DNA of 45,454 bases from an uncultured Bacteroidota bacterium (GCA_937864815.1 CALMJY010000234.1:1-45454), one strand, 5' to 3'; shown: positions 8,603 through 17,869, counted from the stretch's first letter. Notes: generated by a model not told the origin, from the sequence alone. Made by a program: numbers and translations.

Positions 8603-10111
8603 ATGAAAAGGATATTTCTTTTTTCCGTATTCCTCGCATTGTGTTCGTTTCTATTAAATGCCTCCGTTTATAACATTATGGATTTTGGAGCCATAAACAA
8701 CGGCAGGGATCTTACAACCGTTCACATCCAGGATGCAATTGATAAATGCTTTGCCAGCGGAGGTGGCGTTGTTCTGGTTCCAAAAGGAGAATACCTGGTT
8801 GGTACACTCAACCTTAAATCAAATGTTGAATTTCGCCTCGAAAAAGGAGCAATTCTTAAAGCCACAACCGATCTTTCAAAATACCAGATTCATAATGAAC
8901 AGCCTGCAGGTGTCTTTTATACTGAAGATTCACATGATGTCTCCATAACCGGGAACGGTAAGATCTTTGGTCAGGGCATGGAATTCATGTACAAGGACAG
9001 TGCTAAGGTAATCAGGGGTGAGGTAAATAAATATATCAGGCAGGGATATGATTTCCGGAAAGTGGAGTCAGGTCTTGGCGACGGACCTGTAATGCCAAAG
9101 GACAGGTACCATCAGATGATTATCTTCAGTAACTGTACAAATGTTACAATCAAAGACTTCGAAGTTATTGATGCTCCCTACTGGACCTTCCTTATTGTAC
9201 ATTGTGACAGGGTAAGTGTAAGCGGTATTTCAATCAACAATAATCTCCTTATTCCGAACAGTGACGGTCTTGATATAAATTCCAGCAGCAATGTCAATGT
9301 TTCCCAGTGCATAATTACCTGCGGTGATGATGCCATCGTACTTGCAGGTTATGCCCATCATTTTGGCGATCCGGGTTATAAAGACATCATTAAGTCATCG
9401 CAGAATATCAACATATCAAATTGCATTTTGCAATCACGTTCCAGCGGTATCAGAATAGGAGGATGGGACCAGAATCATATGTCGAATTATAACTTTGACA
9501 ATATCACTATTTTCGATTCCAACTGCGGAATTAACATAACTGTAAGGGATTCAGGGTCTGTTCAGAATGTGAATTTTTCGAATATCCGGATCGAGACACG
9601 GATGCATACCGGCGACTGGTGGGGTAATGGTGAACCAATAAAAATTTCAGCACTGAGAGGAGTCCCCAACAGTCCAATCGGGATAATTAAAAACATCCAT
9701 TTTACCAATATAACCTGCAGGGGAGAGAATGCAATTCTTATGTATGCATCCGAAGAGACAAAACTCGAAAACATCTACTTCACCAATTTTGATTTTATCC
9801 TTCGAAAAGGTGCACTGGACAAAGTTAGCGGAGGTAATTTCGATTTAAGGCCAAATACTGTAGCCGGGAAAGAAATCTATAAATCAGATGTTCCTGTTGT
9901 ATACATTGAAAATGCTGAGAATGTTTACTTTAACCAGGGTAGCATCGGCTGGGACGGAGTGGAGGAATCATATTATACATGTGCAGTTGAAGCAATTAAA
10001 GTGAATAATCTGAAGTTGAATAACATGACTGCTGTGCCTTCTCCTTCAAATCCAAAACTTAAGGCAGTTTCAATGAAACAGTGTAAGAACTACAGCGGGA
10101 ATTTTCAGTAG
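8603..10111 (+). CDS. GH28-like / pectin-lyase-fold secreted glycosidase
   Basis: This is a 502-residue secreted right-handed beta-helix protein related to GH28 polygalacturonases and rhamnogalacturonases. It has a Sec signal peptide (MKRIFLFSVFLALCSFLLNAS), then the classical GH28 opening YNIMDFGAINNGRDLT and GGGVVLVPKGEYLVGTLNLKSNV. The two acidic catalytic sites of GH28 are recognisable: NSDGLDINSS (NxD) and CGDDAIVLAG (DD). The family's GHG and RIK motifs are replaced by SSGIRIGG and ITVRDSG, so catalysis may differ. It is likely periplasmic or exported and acts on a galacturonide, rhamnose or related linkage; this is inference. It is followed 19 bp later by a lipoprotein gene. Confidence 0.82.
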   Translation: MKRIFLFSVFLALCSFLLNASVYNIMDFGAINNGRDLTTVHIQDAIDKCFASGGGVVLVPKGEYLVGTLNLKSNVEFRLEKGAILKATTDLSKYQIHNEQPAGVFYTEDSHDVSITGNGKIFGQGMEFMYKDSAKVIRGEVNKYIRQGYDFRKVESGLGDGPVMPKDRYHQMIIFSNCTNVTIKDFEVIDAPYWTFLIVHCDRVSVSGISINNNLLIPNSDGLDINSSSNVNVSQCIITCGDDAIVLAGYAHHFGDPGYKDIIKSSQNINISNCILQSRSSGIRIGGWDQNHMSNYNFDNITIFDSNCGINITVRDSGSVQNVNFSNIRIETRMHTGDWWGNGEPIKISALRGVPNSPIGIIKNIHFTNITCRGENAILMYASEETKLENIYFTNFDFILRKGALDKVSGGNFDLRPNTVAGKEIYKSDVPVVYIENAENVYFNQGSIGWDGVEESYYTCAVEAIKVNNLKLNNMTAVPSPSNPKLKAVSMKQCKNYSGNFQ

Positions 10112-10130
10112 AAATTAAATCTTTTTCAAT

Positions 10131-11576
10131 ATGAAAATATCAGTTCTTCAAATCAGCAAATACTTAAATGTATCATCCTCTTCACTTGTATTATTGTCAA
10201 TCATTTTACCTTTTGTCTTCATCATAATGACAGCCTGTTCAGATGTCTCATCCAGAACAGTTGATGCCGTGATTGAAGCAGAGGAAACGGTATATAGTTT
10301 TATTCCTGCTGATAATGGTGCAGGACCAATGTGGTGCCATGGATCAACAAGTATTGTCAGGACAGGAGACAGGATATTTGCCAGTGGTCTTGAGACTGTT
10401 CCTGAATGGAAGCCTCTGAATAACTGCCGCTGGATGCTTTTCGAACGTTCGGAAAACGGATGGGAAAAGCTTGTAACTGATAATGAAAACCGCACCAGGG
10501 AGCCAAGCCCGATGGCAACATTTCATGACGGGCATTTTTTCCTTTCAGCCAACCCTACTCTTACTGATACAGGGGCCTACAACGGACCTTCACGCCCCGA
10601 AATATACCAGTTCAATTCCAACAGCGATCTGATGAAGTTCGACCGTTTATTACCAGAATGGGACAGCACGCCTCCTTTTACAGAACACTCATACCGCAGC
10701 CTGGCAGCCGCTGGAGAATCGTCCGAACTCATACTTTTTCAGAATATTGAATATGCACATGCTGAATGGTCATTTCTTGACAAAGATGGCAACTGGTCGG
10801 CAAAAGGTCAGATAAAATGGCCATGGGGAGCAGATTATGAAGTGCCTGAACCTATCCGCATCTGCTATCCGAATGTTATGCTGAAAGACAGGGCTGTATA
10901 TTTTTGTGGTGTGAGTGATATTATTGAACCAAAAAAAGCCTGGAGAGATTATAAAAGAGAATTGACCGGAAAAGAGTGGGATTATGATTTCAGAAGGCTT
11001 TTCTTCACATGGAGCGAAGATATTACTACAGGGAAATTTCATGACTGGATTGAAATCGCAAGCAGGGAAGAAACCTGCGGCTGGATTTTTCCCGGTGACC
11101 TCTGGGTTGCTCCTGATGGAGCCGTGCATATACTCTGGACAGAAAAGGCGATTGATGAAAGACTGCGTGAGAAATTCTTTCCTGAGGCAAAGCAGTCTTA
11201 TGCAATTAATTATGCAATTGTCCGGAATGGGAAAATTGAGACCAGGACTGCAATTTCATATTCTGAGGAAGGGAAAGGGAACCTGATCCCGGGAAGAGGA
11301 AGATTTCACATCACACCTGACAACAGGATTCTTGTTATTTACTACATAAGTGGTACCGCCCCTGACGGACAGAAAGTTTCGGAGAACCGTTTACTTGAGA
11401 TATTCCATGAAGGAAAGCCGGGCAGCGAGATAGTTCTGCCTTTCAGGAATCCATTTACAAATTTCTTTACTGCTACTGTTCGTGCAGGATCTAGGCCTTC
11501 TGACTATATCGATATTCTTGGTACTGCCGATGGTGTTAGTAATTCAATCAGCTATGCAAGAATTAAACTGAATTGA
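10131..11576 (+). CDS. Lipoprotein, probable beta-propeller (BNR/sialidase-like)
   Basis: This is a 481-residue protein with a long N-terminal region carrying one hydrophobic stretch and a good lipobox (IMTAC, Cys36), so a membrane-anchored lipoprotein. The body has repeated Trp/Asp-rich strands with blade-like spacing (for example GPMWCHGSTSIV, EPSPMATFHDGHFFL, RICYPNVMLKDRAVYF, GDLWVAPDGAVHILW, RFHITPDNRILVIYY). This pattern resembles sialidase/BNR-type or glycoside-hydrolase propellers. I do not recognise a named family. Its place 19 bp after the GH28-like gene suggests a partner in the same polysaccharide-degrading set, possibly a lyase, esterase or binding protein. Catalytic residues cannot be assigned. 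Confidence 0.7.
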   Translation: MKISVLQISKYLNVSSSSLVLLSIILPFVFIIMTACSDVSSRTVDAVIEAEETVYSFIPADNGAGPMWCHGSTSIVRTGDRIFASGLETVPEWKPLNNCRWMLFERSENGWEKLVTDNENRTREPSPMATFHDGHFFLSANPTLTDTGAYNGPSRPEIYQFNSNSDLMKFDRLLPEWDSTPPFTEHSYRSLAAAGESSELILFQNIEYAHAEWSFLDKDGNWSAKGQIKWPWGADYEVPEPIRICYPNVMLKDRAVYFCGVSDIIEPKKAWRDYKRELTGKEWDYDFRRLFFTWSEDITTGKFHDWIEIASREETCGWIFPGDLWVAPDGAVHILWTEKAIDERLREKFFPEAKQSYAINYAIVRNGKIETRTAISYSEEGKGNLIPGRGRFHITPDNRILVIYYISGTAPDGQKVSENRLLEIFHEGKPGSEIVLPFRNPFTNFFTATVRAGSRPSDYIDILGTADGVSNSISYARIKLN

Positions 11577-11605
11577 CCATCTGGTTATTAGTATAATTTA
11601 AAATT

Positions 11606-11725
11606 CACCACGGAGTTTCACAGAGTTGCACGGAGTAAATCACGGCTTTTTAAGAAGTTATTATTTGCACAATTACCTTAAAAATAACAGTGTAACTCAG
11701 TGAAAACTCCGTGTAACACCGTGGT
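11606..11725. repeat. Inverted repeat between convergent genes (CACGGAGT type)
   Basis: The left arm at about 11608-11636 starts CCACGGAGTTTCACAGAG and repeats CACGGAGT. The right arm at about 11695-11725 reads the same text in reverse complement (ACTCCGTGTAACACCGTGG). About 60 bases of loop separate them. It fills the space between the convergent propeller-like gene and the AraC gene, so it may terminate both transcripts. Its form is that of a dispersed Bacteroidota intergenic element rather than a simple rho-independent terminator. Confidence 0.65.
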
Positions 11726-11741
11726 AAAAAAATACGGTTTA

Positions 11742-12596
11742 TTAATCCTCAAATTTCTTGCGATAACCCAGCGGAGTGAATCCCGTAATCGACCTGAACT
11801 GCCTTATGAAATAGGATATATTGTTAAAACCGCAGGCATAACAAATATCTGCAATTGATTTGTTTTCATTTACAAGCATACGGCAGGCCTGGCCTACTCT
11901 TACCTCGTTCAGGAATCTCATAAAGGTCTTATTTGCTCTCTTTCTGAAGTACCTGCAGAAAGCAGGTTTTGACAGATTTGCAATTGATGAAGCCTTTTCA
12001 AGGCTTATCTCCTGATGAAAGTTATCAAGCACATATTTATAAACCTTATTTAGCCTCTCTGTATCACGTTCATTAATTGTATTCTGAACCACTGGAGAAG
12101 CCAGGTACTGAAATTCTCCATTGAAAGCTATCATCTCGAGGATAGTCATCAGTAATGTTATCCTTGTAAAACCATAAGAAGTATCTATTCTTTTCATCAG
12201 CGAAGCAACATCATCCCTTGTCCTGCCAGTAAGCTTCATTCCCCTTTCTGACTGCTGTATGATCTTAAGAATGATTTTTGACTCAGGTAAATTCCAGAAG
12301 TCATTGCCCATTATGTCAGGGTTGAAAAGGATGTATATCGCTTCTGATTGTCCGCTTCCTGATTTCTTGTCACTTAGCCACTCATGTGATACATTAGGAC
12401 CAATCATCACAAGGTCGCCGGGAACGAACGGCTCAACTGAATCACCCACATAACGTGTCCCTTTTCCCTGTACCACGAGCAATATTTCAACCTCGCGATG
12501 GAAATGACGCAGAGAAGGAAAAAAATCAACCTTCATGTGATTGATATGAAAAGAATGGTTGATATTGGCATCCACTTTTTCGAGACTGGGTAACAT
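11742..12596 (-). CDS. AraC-family transcriptional regulator with cupin sensor
   Basis: This is a 284-residue regulator. The N-terminal half is a cupin: FPSLRHFHREVEILLVVQGKGTRYVGDSVEPFVPGDLVMIGPNVSHEW has the paired beta-barrel motifs for small-ligand binding. The C-terminal ~95 residues are the two-helix-turn-helix AraC DNA-binding domain (ISLEKASSIANLSKPAFCRYFRKRANKTF, then SIADICYACGFNNISYFIRQFRSITGFTPLGYRKK). It is divergent from the amidohydrolase operon with 132 bp between the starts, the usual geometry for a ligand-responsive activator of that operon. It is convergent with the glycosidase genes. The sugar it senses is presumably the substrate or an intermediate of the pathway next door. 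Confidence 0.9.
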   Translation of the reverse strand: MLPSLEKVDANINHSFHINHMKVDFFPSLRHFHREVEILLVVQGKGTRYVGDSVEPFVPGDLVMIGPNVSHEWLSDKKSGSGQSEAIYILFNPDIMGNDFWNLPESKIILKIIQQSERGMKLTGRTRDDVASLMKRIDTSYGFTRITLLMTILEMIAFNGEFQYLASPVVQNTINERDTERLNKVYKYVLDNFHQEISLEKASSIANLSKPAFCRYFRKRANKTFMRFLNEVRVGQACRMLVNENKSIADICYACGFNNISYFIRQFRSITGFTPLGYRKKFED

Positions 12597-12653
12597 GTCA
12601 ATATTGTGTTATTTATTAATACAAAACTATCATAATAATTATTCATGTGACGA

Positions 12654-12661
12654 TACCTTTG
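12654..12661 (+). promoter_or_regulatory. Possible Bacteroidota -7 promoter element
   Basis: TACCTTTG matches the Bacteroidota -7 consensus TAnnTTTG, 67 bp before the GTG of the amidohydrolase gene and inside the divergent regulator-operon gap. I do not see a convincing -33 TTG box at the right distance, which would be expected if the AraC protein activates this promoter. The rest of the 132-bp gap is A/T-rich with no clear direct repeat for AraC binding. Confidence 0.3.
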
Positions 12662-12728
12662 AAATATAAAATTTAAACCATTTGTCATTGAGTATAATTA
12701 TTTAATAATTTTAAGAGAAAAAGAGGCA

Positions 12729-13826
12729 GTGGCAAAAAAGAATTATCTCGTAACACACCGGACACCGGTAGCTAAACCTGCATTTCCGGCTATTGATGCA
12801 CACAACCATCTATGGGGTAACTGGCAGGTTGACAAGGTTGTAAAGACTATGGATGAGGTTGGTGTGTTAAGTTACTGCGATGTGACCGGGAATGTTATGA
12901 TAGAATTTGCCGGTGGAGGTTACCGGATAAAACCCGGTGATATCAATGGTTTTATTGATAACTGTTCCTCAAAATACCCCGGACGTTTCTACTGCTTTAC
13001 AATGTCGGCATTTGCACATCCTGCGGATACTCCTCTTTTTTCAGATCATAAGCGTTTTGTTGATGAATGCATAAGTACTCTGAATGAACATGTTGAGAAA
13101 GGAGCCAGGGGACTCAAAGTACTTAAGGAACTGGGTTTACATTATCGTGATTCATCAGGAAACCTGATCAGCTGCAATGACGACAGGCTGGCCCCGATTT
13201 GGGAAGAAGCCGAAAGACTTGGTATTCCTGTGCTTATTCACCAGGCCGATCCTGCAGGTTTTTTTGAACCCGTAACTCCTGACAATGAGCACTATGAATC
13301 ACTTATCAAGTTCCCTTCCTGGAGTTTCGCCGATCCGAAATATCCGCGTAAGATTGATCTTCTTAAACGCAGGGATGATCTTGTCAGAAAACATCCGGGC
13401 ACGAAATTTATTCTTCCTCACTTCGGAAATTATGCCGAGAATATTCAATATGTCTCAGATCTTCTTGATGATTGCCCCAATGCCTATATCGATTTTTCAG
13501 CAAGACTTGACGAACTGGGAAGACAGCCCTATTCCACACGTGAGTTCTTTATAAAGCATCAGGACAGGATCATCTTCGGAACTGATATGCCTGCAAACAT
13601 CGATAGTTCGGTTGAAATGTACCGGACATATTTCAGATTCCTCGAAACATTTGATGAATCTTTCTATTCACCCGACTACGATGGTACATTTGAAAGAGCA
13701 AGGTGGCCAATTTGTGGAATCGGTTTACCCCGTGAAGTTCTGAAAAAGATATATCATGAGAATATAATTAAAATTATCCCTTCACTGGGTACTGTTAATA
13801 ATTTCACACAAAACAAATCACTATGA
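12729..13826 (+). CDS. Amidohydrolase-superfamily protein (TIM-barrel lactonase-like)
   Basis: This is a 365-residue metal-dependent hydrolase of the amidohydrolase-2 type, a group including sugar lactonases and 2-pyrone-4,6-dicarboxylate lactonase as well as decarboxylases. The metal motif HxH is in AIDAHNHLWG (H25, H27). Later metal or catalytic sites are VLIHQADP, FILPHFGN and FGTDMPAN, with the aspartate of GTD. The GTG start follows an AAAGAGG Shine-Dalgarno-like run at a proper distance. The 3' end overlaps the isomerase gene by 4 bp (ATGA), so the two are translationally coupled. In a sugar operon a lactone hydrolase or hydratase role is plausible, but the substrate is not deducible. 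Confidence 0.82.
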   Translation: MAKKNYLVTHRTPVAKPAFPAIDAHNHLWGNWQVDKVVKTMDEVGVLSYCDVTGNVMIEFAGGGYRIKPGDINGFIDNCSSKYPGRFYCFTMSAFAHPADTPLFSDHKRFVDECISTLNEHVEKGARGLKVLKELGLHYRDSSGNLISCNDDRLAPIWEEAERLGIPVLIHQADPAGFFEPVTPDNEHYESLIKFPSWSFADPKYPRKIDLLKRRDDLVRKHPGTKFILPHFGNYAENIQYVSDLLDDCPNAYIDFSARLDELGRQPYSTREFFIKHQDRIIFGTDMPANIDSSVEMYRTYFRFLETFDESFYSPDYDGTFERARWPICGIGLPREVLKKIYHENIIKIIPSLGTVNNFTQNKSL

Positions 13827-15205
13827 TCAAAACAAAAGTTGGTTTCATCGTTTTTGGAGTTCATAAGGATGGTCTGAAAGACCCTATGGGAATGCCGTTC
13901 ATTGATAATAAAATAGTGTCAGAGGCAAAGAAAGCGCTGAAAAGTAATGGTCTTGAACTTGTGGAATATGAGCTGGTAGTGGCTTCGAAGAAGGAGTCAA
14001 AGGCCTGTTTTGATAAGTTTAAAAAGATGAATGATATCGATGCAATTGTCCTTTTCTCAGGCACCTGGGTCTGGGCAGCTCATATGATTGCTGCGGTGCG
14101 CGATTTTGCCACAACAGGTAAAGGTATCATCCTGTGGACAAATCCGGGAAGCCAGGGATGGAGACCCGTTGGAGGACTTGTCATGCAGGGAGCATTCAAA
14201 GAGATTGGACTCAGGCACCGCTTCGTGTACGGAAGTTATAAGGATCCGGCCGAAATTGAGAAAATTGTCTCTTACTGTCGTGCAAGCGCCATGAAAAACA
14301 GGCTCAATATGAGCACTATTGGTACCTTTGGTGGCAGAGGCATGGGACAGACCTGTGGTGCTGCCGACCCTTCACAGTGGATGAAAATGTTCGGTATTGA
14401 TATTGATTCCAGAGATACATCTGAACTCCTTAAGACAGCAGAAAGGATTACAAAAGCAGAGATAACAGAAGCAAAGAAAAAAATACAAAAACTATTCTCA
14501 AAACCTATACCTGAAAATGAACAGGCGGAAAAATCAATCCGGCTTTACCTTGCCATTAAAAAGCTTATTAAGAAGAATGAGTGGGATTTCTATACTATAC
14601 AGTCATTTCCGGGACTTGGCGATGAGTACAGTGCCACCTGTTTTGCCCAGAGCATGATACTCGAAGACGGCATAGGTACTTCCACACTGGGTGACTTCAA
14701 TACAGCTCTGACTGTTAAGTGTCTCACTGATATGAGTGACGAGCCGGTATATTACGGCGACCTTCAGCATATTGACAAGACAAACAATGAGATAAAAATT
14801 ATCGGAGACGGTGCCTGTCCTCCTTCGCTTGCAGGAAAACTCGGTCCTGCCGGTTTTGCAGAACATGGAATTCCCACAGAGGGCGAAGCAGGTGGTATCT
14901 CAGTTGAGCTGGTCTGCAAGGTGGGCGAAGGTGTTCTTGCCAGACTTGGAAGGAATAACGGAGAGTTTGAAATGGTAATTACCCGTTGCTCAATTTTTGA
15001 ACCACCCAAGAATCAGATCGAAAAACGAAGACTGGAATGTGGTATTCCTTTCTGGCCGCATGGCTTCGTAAAAGCCCATTGCAGTATTGATGAGCTTCTT
15101 CAGGCATGGAACAATGAATATGCATGTCTCGGTTATGGCGCACACCTGTACGAAGAGCTGAAAGCATTCTGTGAACTTACAGGGATTAAGGTAATTGCCT
15201 TGTAA
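13823..15205 (+). CDS. L-fucose/L-arabinose isomerase-family protein
   Basis: This is a 460-residue protein of the FucI/AraA fold (aldose-ketose isomerase, Mn-dependent, cytoplasmic). The N-terminal domain has the early VGFIVFGVHKDGL strand and the FSGTWVWAAHMIAAVRDF segment typical of these Rossmann-like domains. The C-terminal half contains GLGDEYSATCFAQSMILEDGIGTSTLGDFNTALT and a late HGFVKAHCSIDELLQAWNNEYACLGYG. It is shorter than FucI (~590) and close to AraA and the archaeal/thermophilic fucose isomerases. It is the second gene of the operon, coupled to the amidohydrolase. Upstream of the aldolase and kinase it would supply a ketose. Exact sugar unknown. Confidence 0.85.
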   Translation: MIKTKVGFIVFGVHKDGLKDPMGMPFIDNKIVSEAKKALKSNGLELVEYELVVASKKESKACFDKFKKMNDIDAIVLFSGTWVWAAHMIAAVRDFATTGKGIILWTNPGSQGWRPVGGLVMQGAFKEIGLRHRFVYGSYKDPAEIEKIVSYCRASAMKNRLNMSTIGTFGGRGMGQTCGAADPSQWMKMFGIDIDSRDTSELLKTAERITKAEITEAKKKIQKLFSKPIPENEQAEKSIRLYLAIKKLIKKNEWDFYTIQSFPGLGDEYSATCFAQSMILEDGIGTSTLGDFNTALTVKCLTDMSDEPVYYGDLQHIDKTNNEIKIIGDGACPPSLAGKLGPAGFAEHGIPTEGEAGGISVELVCKVGEGVLARLGRNNGEFEMVITRCSIFEPPKNQIEKRRLECGIPFWPHGFVKAHCSIDELLQAWNNEYACLGYGAHLYEELKAFCELTGIKVIAL

Positions 15206-15230
15206 TCAGTAATCGGTAATCAGTGATCGG
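15203..15230 (+). repeat. Two tandem 14-mers overlapping the isomerase stop
   Basis: TAATCAGTAATCGG (15203-15216) is followed at once by TAATCAGTGATCGG (15217-15230), differing by one base. The first copy begins with the stop codon of the isomerase gene. Short tandem units like this are common replication-slippage products. Confidence 0.75.
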
Positions 15231-15286
15231 TATTCTGGAAACTGAAACATGGAGTATGGGCTATGGAGCGAAGAGCTCAGGAACTG

Positions 15287-15321
15287 AGGTTCCCCTCCCG
15301 GGAGGGGCTAGGGGTGGGTTA
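15287..15321. repeat. C/G-run palindrome in the isomerase-aldolase gap
   Basis: CCCCTCCCGGGAGGGG at 15292-15307 is a perfect 16-base palindrome, followed by CTAGGGGTGGGTTA. The flank resembles the right arm of the element at 8481-8555. It lies in the 145-bp gap that splits the catabolic operon, where it could cause partial termination or mark an insertion of a dispersed element. Confidence 0.7.
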
Positions 15322-15350
15322 TTTGAAGGTAACAAATTAATATTTTTACT

Positions 15351-16355
15351 ATGCCATTAATTCTGGAAAGACAACAGGTCCTGGATATCTATGCAAAGGC
15401 TGCAGAACGAAAGTGGGTAATTCCCACTTTCAACACAGAGAATCTTACCACAACCGAAGCAATACTCTCAGCTGCTCTGGATTACAGCAGGAAAACAGGA
15501 AAGCCTGATCTCCCGGTTACAATCGGAATCACTAACCAGTACAGTCACCGGAGCCAGTCAGTTTATTATACACATACACGGCAATGGGATATAGGGCTTA
15601 AATTGTTTCTTGCAGATATTGAGGTGCTTACGTCAAAAGGATCTCCGTTTGAAAAGCTGAATGTCATGATCCATCTCGATCATACCCAGTGGGACAGCGA
15701 CAAAGCTCTGCTGGAGTGGGATATGAACAGGTTCTCGATGATAATGTATGATGCATCCGCATTGCCTTTTGATGAAAATATTGAAAGGACAGCTGAGTTT
15801 ATAGCACGATGCGGCAAGGATATTGTTGTTGAAGGCGCCTGTGATGAGATTGTTGATGCAACCGGCGATGAAAGAAGTGACCTGACAACACCAGAGCAGG
15901 CAGTAAAATACCTGAATCAGACAGGGGCCGATTTTATTGTTGCAAACCTTGGTACCGAACACCGTGCAAGCGCCGCTGATCTAAAGTATCACGGTGATCT
16001 GGCCAGGGATATCAGCAGGCTTACCGGTACAAAACTGGTCCTCCATGGTACTTCCTCAGTAGGCAATGATCAGGTCAGAAACCTTTTCAGCGACGGAATT
16101 GCCAAAGTCAATATCTGGACAATACTCGAAAGAAATACAGCACCCGTACTGTTTGAGGATATGGTAAGGAATGCGGCAAAGGTAACCGGAAGTGCAAAGA
16201 CTGAGCAGATGATCAGTAATGGTCTGCTAGGGGAGAAAGCGGACAGAAATTCGAAAGCATCCTTATCTCACTACACAACGGTTTACAGGCAGGATATCAT
16301 CTTCGGGGAAATGAAACGGATTGTGACTGATTACCTCGATCTCTGGTACGTTTAA
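15351..16355 (+). CDS. Class II fructose/tagatose-bisphosphate aldolase-like protein
   Basis: This is a 334-residue zinc-dependent aldolase of the FbaA/GatY/KbaY family. Family signposts are visible: WVIPTFNTENLTTTEAIL at the N terminus, MIHLDHTQWD (catalytic Asp and zinc His), MYDASALPFDENI, DIVVEGACDEI in place of VEAELG, FIVANLGTEHRA in place of the IGTxHG loop, LVLHGTSSV in place of LHGGSG, and IAKVNIWT. The deviations from GTSHG and GGSG change the phosphate-binding region, so the substrate may be a mono- rather than a bis-phosphate. With isomerase and kinase beside it, it would cleave a ketose phosphate to DHAP or GAP plus an aldehyde. The kinase gene follows 11 bp later. Confidence 0.87.
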   Translation: MPLILERQQVLDIYAKAAERKWVIPTFNTENLTTTEAILSAALDYSRKTGKPDLPVTIGITNQYSHRSQSVYYTHTRQWDIGLKLFLADIEVLTSKGSPFEKLNVMIHLDHTQWDSDKALLEWDMNRFSMIMYDASALPFDENIERTAEFIARCGKDIVVEGACDEIVDATGDERSDLTTPEQAVKYLNQTGADFIVANLGTEHRASAADLKYHGDLARDISRLTGTKLVLHGTSSVGNDQVRNLFSDGIAKVNIWTILERNTAPVLFEDMVRNAAKVTGSAKTEQMISNGLLGEKADRNSKASLSHYTTVYRQDIIFGEMKRIVTDYLDLWYV

Positions 16356-16366
16356 TTATTTAACCG

Positions 16367-17869
16367 ATGCAAAAATACCTTGGCATTGATATAGGCACAA
16401 GCGGCTGCAAAGCAGTAGTTTTTGATGATAGCGGTCATCAGCTCTCAGCATCATACAGGGATTACAATATTATTTCGAAACATCCCGGATGGGCCGAGCT
16501 TGATACGGATGAAGTAATAGCTAAGTGTTTTGATGTTATAGGAGAGGCGTCTGCAGCAGCAGGACCGGGTTCCGTAAAAGGAATCGGCATTTCCAGCCAG
16601 GGAGAAGCATTTACACTTATTGATAAGAATGGCAGGGCTCTTTGCAATGCACTTGTTTCATCCGATATCAGGGCAAATGATCTGATATTGCCTTGGACGA
16701 GGGAGTTCGGTGAGGAGAAACTTTATAATATAACCGGTCATACACCGTATCCTATGTTCTCACTCTTCAAACTGCTCTGGGTGCGGGAAAATGAACCGGA
16801 AATATGGTCAGCTGCACAGCGGATCCTCTGTTTTGAGGATCTTCTTCAGTACAGGCTGGGGATAACAAATCCATCTATGGGATGGCCGCTCGCCGGAAGG
16901 ACAATGCTTTTTGATGTTGTAACTCACAGATGGGACACTACTATTCTCGACAGGATAGGTCTCGATGCCGGGAAGCTTTCCAAACCATTACGGTCAGGTA
17001 CCCTTGCCGGCTATGTCTCAGGCGATATTGCAAAATCACTCAACCTTTCACCCGATACATTTATAGTTACAGGTGGACATGACCAGCCCTGTTCCGGTCT
17101 TGGTGCAGGTGCTGTTGACCCCGGAATTGCAGTCTGGTCCTCAGGAACGGTAGAATGTATTACTCCGGCGTTTAGCAGACCTGTCTTCACTGATGAGCTT
17201 CGAAAGAGCAATTTGTGTACCTATGATCATACTGCCCCGGGGATGTATGCAACGGTTGCCTTCAGTCTTACCGGAGGGAACATACTGAAATGGTTCCGCG
17301 ACCAGTTTGGTCTGGCTGAAAAAGAAGAGGCACGCAGGCTTAAGTGTGATCCATATGAATTGCTGATGAATGAACTGCCTGAAGAACCTTCAAGAATAAT
17401 GGTGCTACCATATTTCACCCCATCAGGAACTCCCTATTTCGATGTAAACGTAAAAGGCACAATTCTTGGACTTGATATGAATGTTACCAGGCTGGAGATA
17501 CTGAGAGGACTGCTTGAGGGAGTTGCATTTGAAATAAAACTGAACCTGGAGATACTGAGACAATCAGGTTATGAGGTCAGGGAATTAAGAATAATAGGAG
17601 GAGGGGCAAAATCGCTGAAACATGTTCAGCTAAAGGCTGATGTGACGGGTATGCCCATAACTGTACTTGATGTATCAGAAGCCGGCTGCATGGGAGCTGC
17701 AATGCTTGCCAAAGCCTGTAATGAAAAGATTGATGTCAGGGATATAACCAAACAATGGGTAAAGCCTGTTTCAAATGTTGAACCCAGGCTTGATTCATTC
17801 TACAATTCTAAATTTGGTCAGTATAAGAAACTTTATACGGATCTTTTAACTATCTATAAAAATATATAA
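16367..17869 (+). CDS. FGGY-family carbohydrate kinase (xylulokinase-like)
   Basis: This is a 500-residue sugar kinase of the FGGY family, closest in pattern to xylulokinase. It begins with the phosphate-1 motif YLGIDIGTSGCKAVVFDD, has GWAELDTDEV and GIGISSQGEAFTLID early, and VTGGHDQPCSGLGAGAVDPG in the middle. RELRIIGGGAKSLKHVQLKADVTGMP carries the ATP-site GGGAKS, and ISEAGCMGAAMLA-type text (VSEAGCMGAAML) follows. Length is normal. It is the last gene of the catabolic operon and would phosphorylate the ketose made by the isomerase before aldol cleavage. The substrate (xylulose, fuculose, rhamnulose or other) cannot be read from the sequence. Confidence 0.9.
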   Translation: MQKYLGIDIGTSGCKAVVFDDSGHQLSASYRDYNIISKHPGWAELDTDEVIAKCFDVIGEASAAAGPGSVKGIGISSQGEAFTLIDKNGRALCNALVSSDIRANDLILPWTREFGEEKLYNITGHTPYPMFSLFKLLWVRENEPEIWSAAQRILCFEDLLQYRLGITNPSMGWPLAGRTMLFDVVTHRWDTTILDRIGLDAGKLSKPLRSGTLAGYVSGDIAKSLNLSPDTFIVTGGHDQPCSGLGAGAVDPGIAVWSSGTVECITPAFSRPVFTDELRKSNLCTYDHTAPGMYATVAFSLTGGNILKWFRDQFGLAEKEEARRLKCDPYELLMNELPEEPSRIMVLPYFTPSGTPYFDVNVKGTILGLDMNVTRLEILRGLLEGVAFEIKLNLEILRQSGYEVRELRIIGGGAKSLKHVQLKADVTGMPITVLDVSEAGCMGAAMLAKACNEKIDVRDITKQWVKPVSNVEPRLDSFYNSKFGQYKKLYTDLLTIYKNI

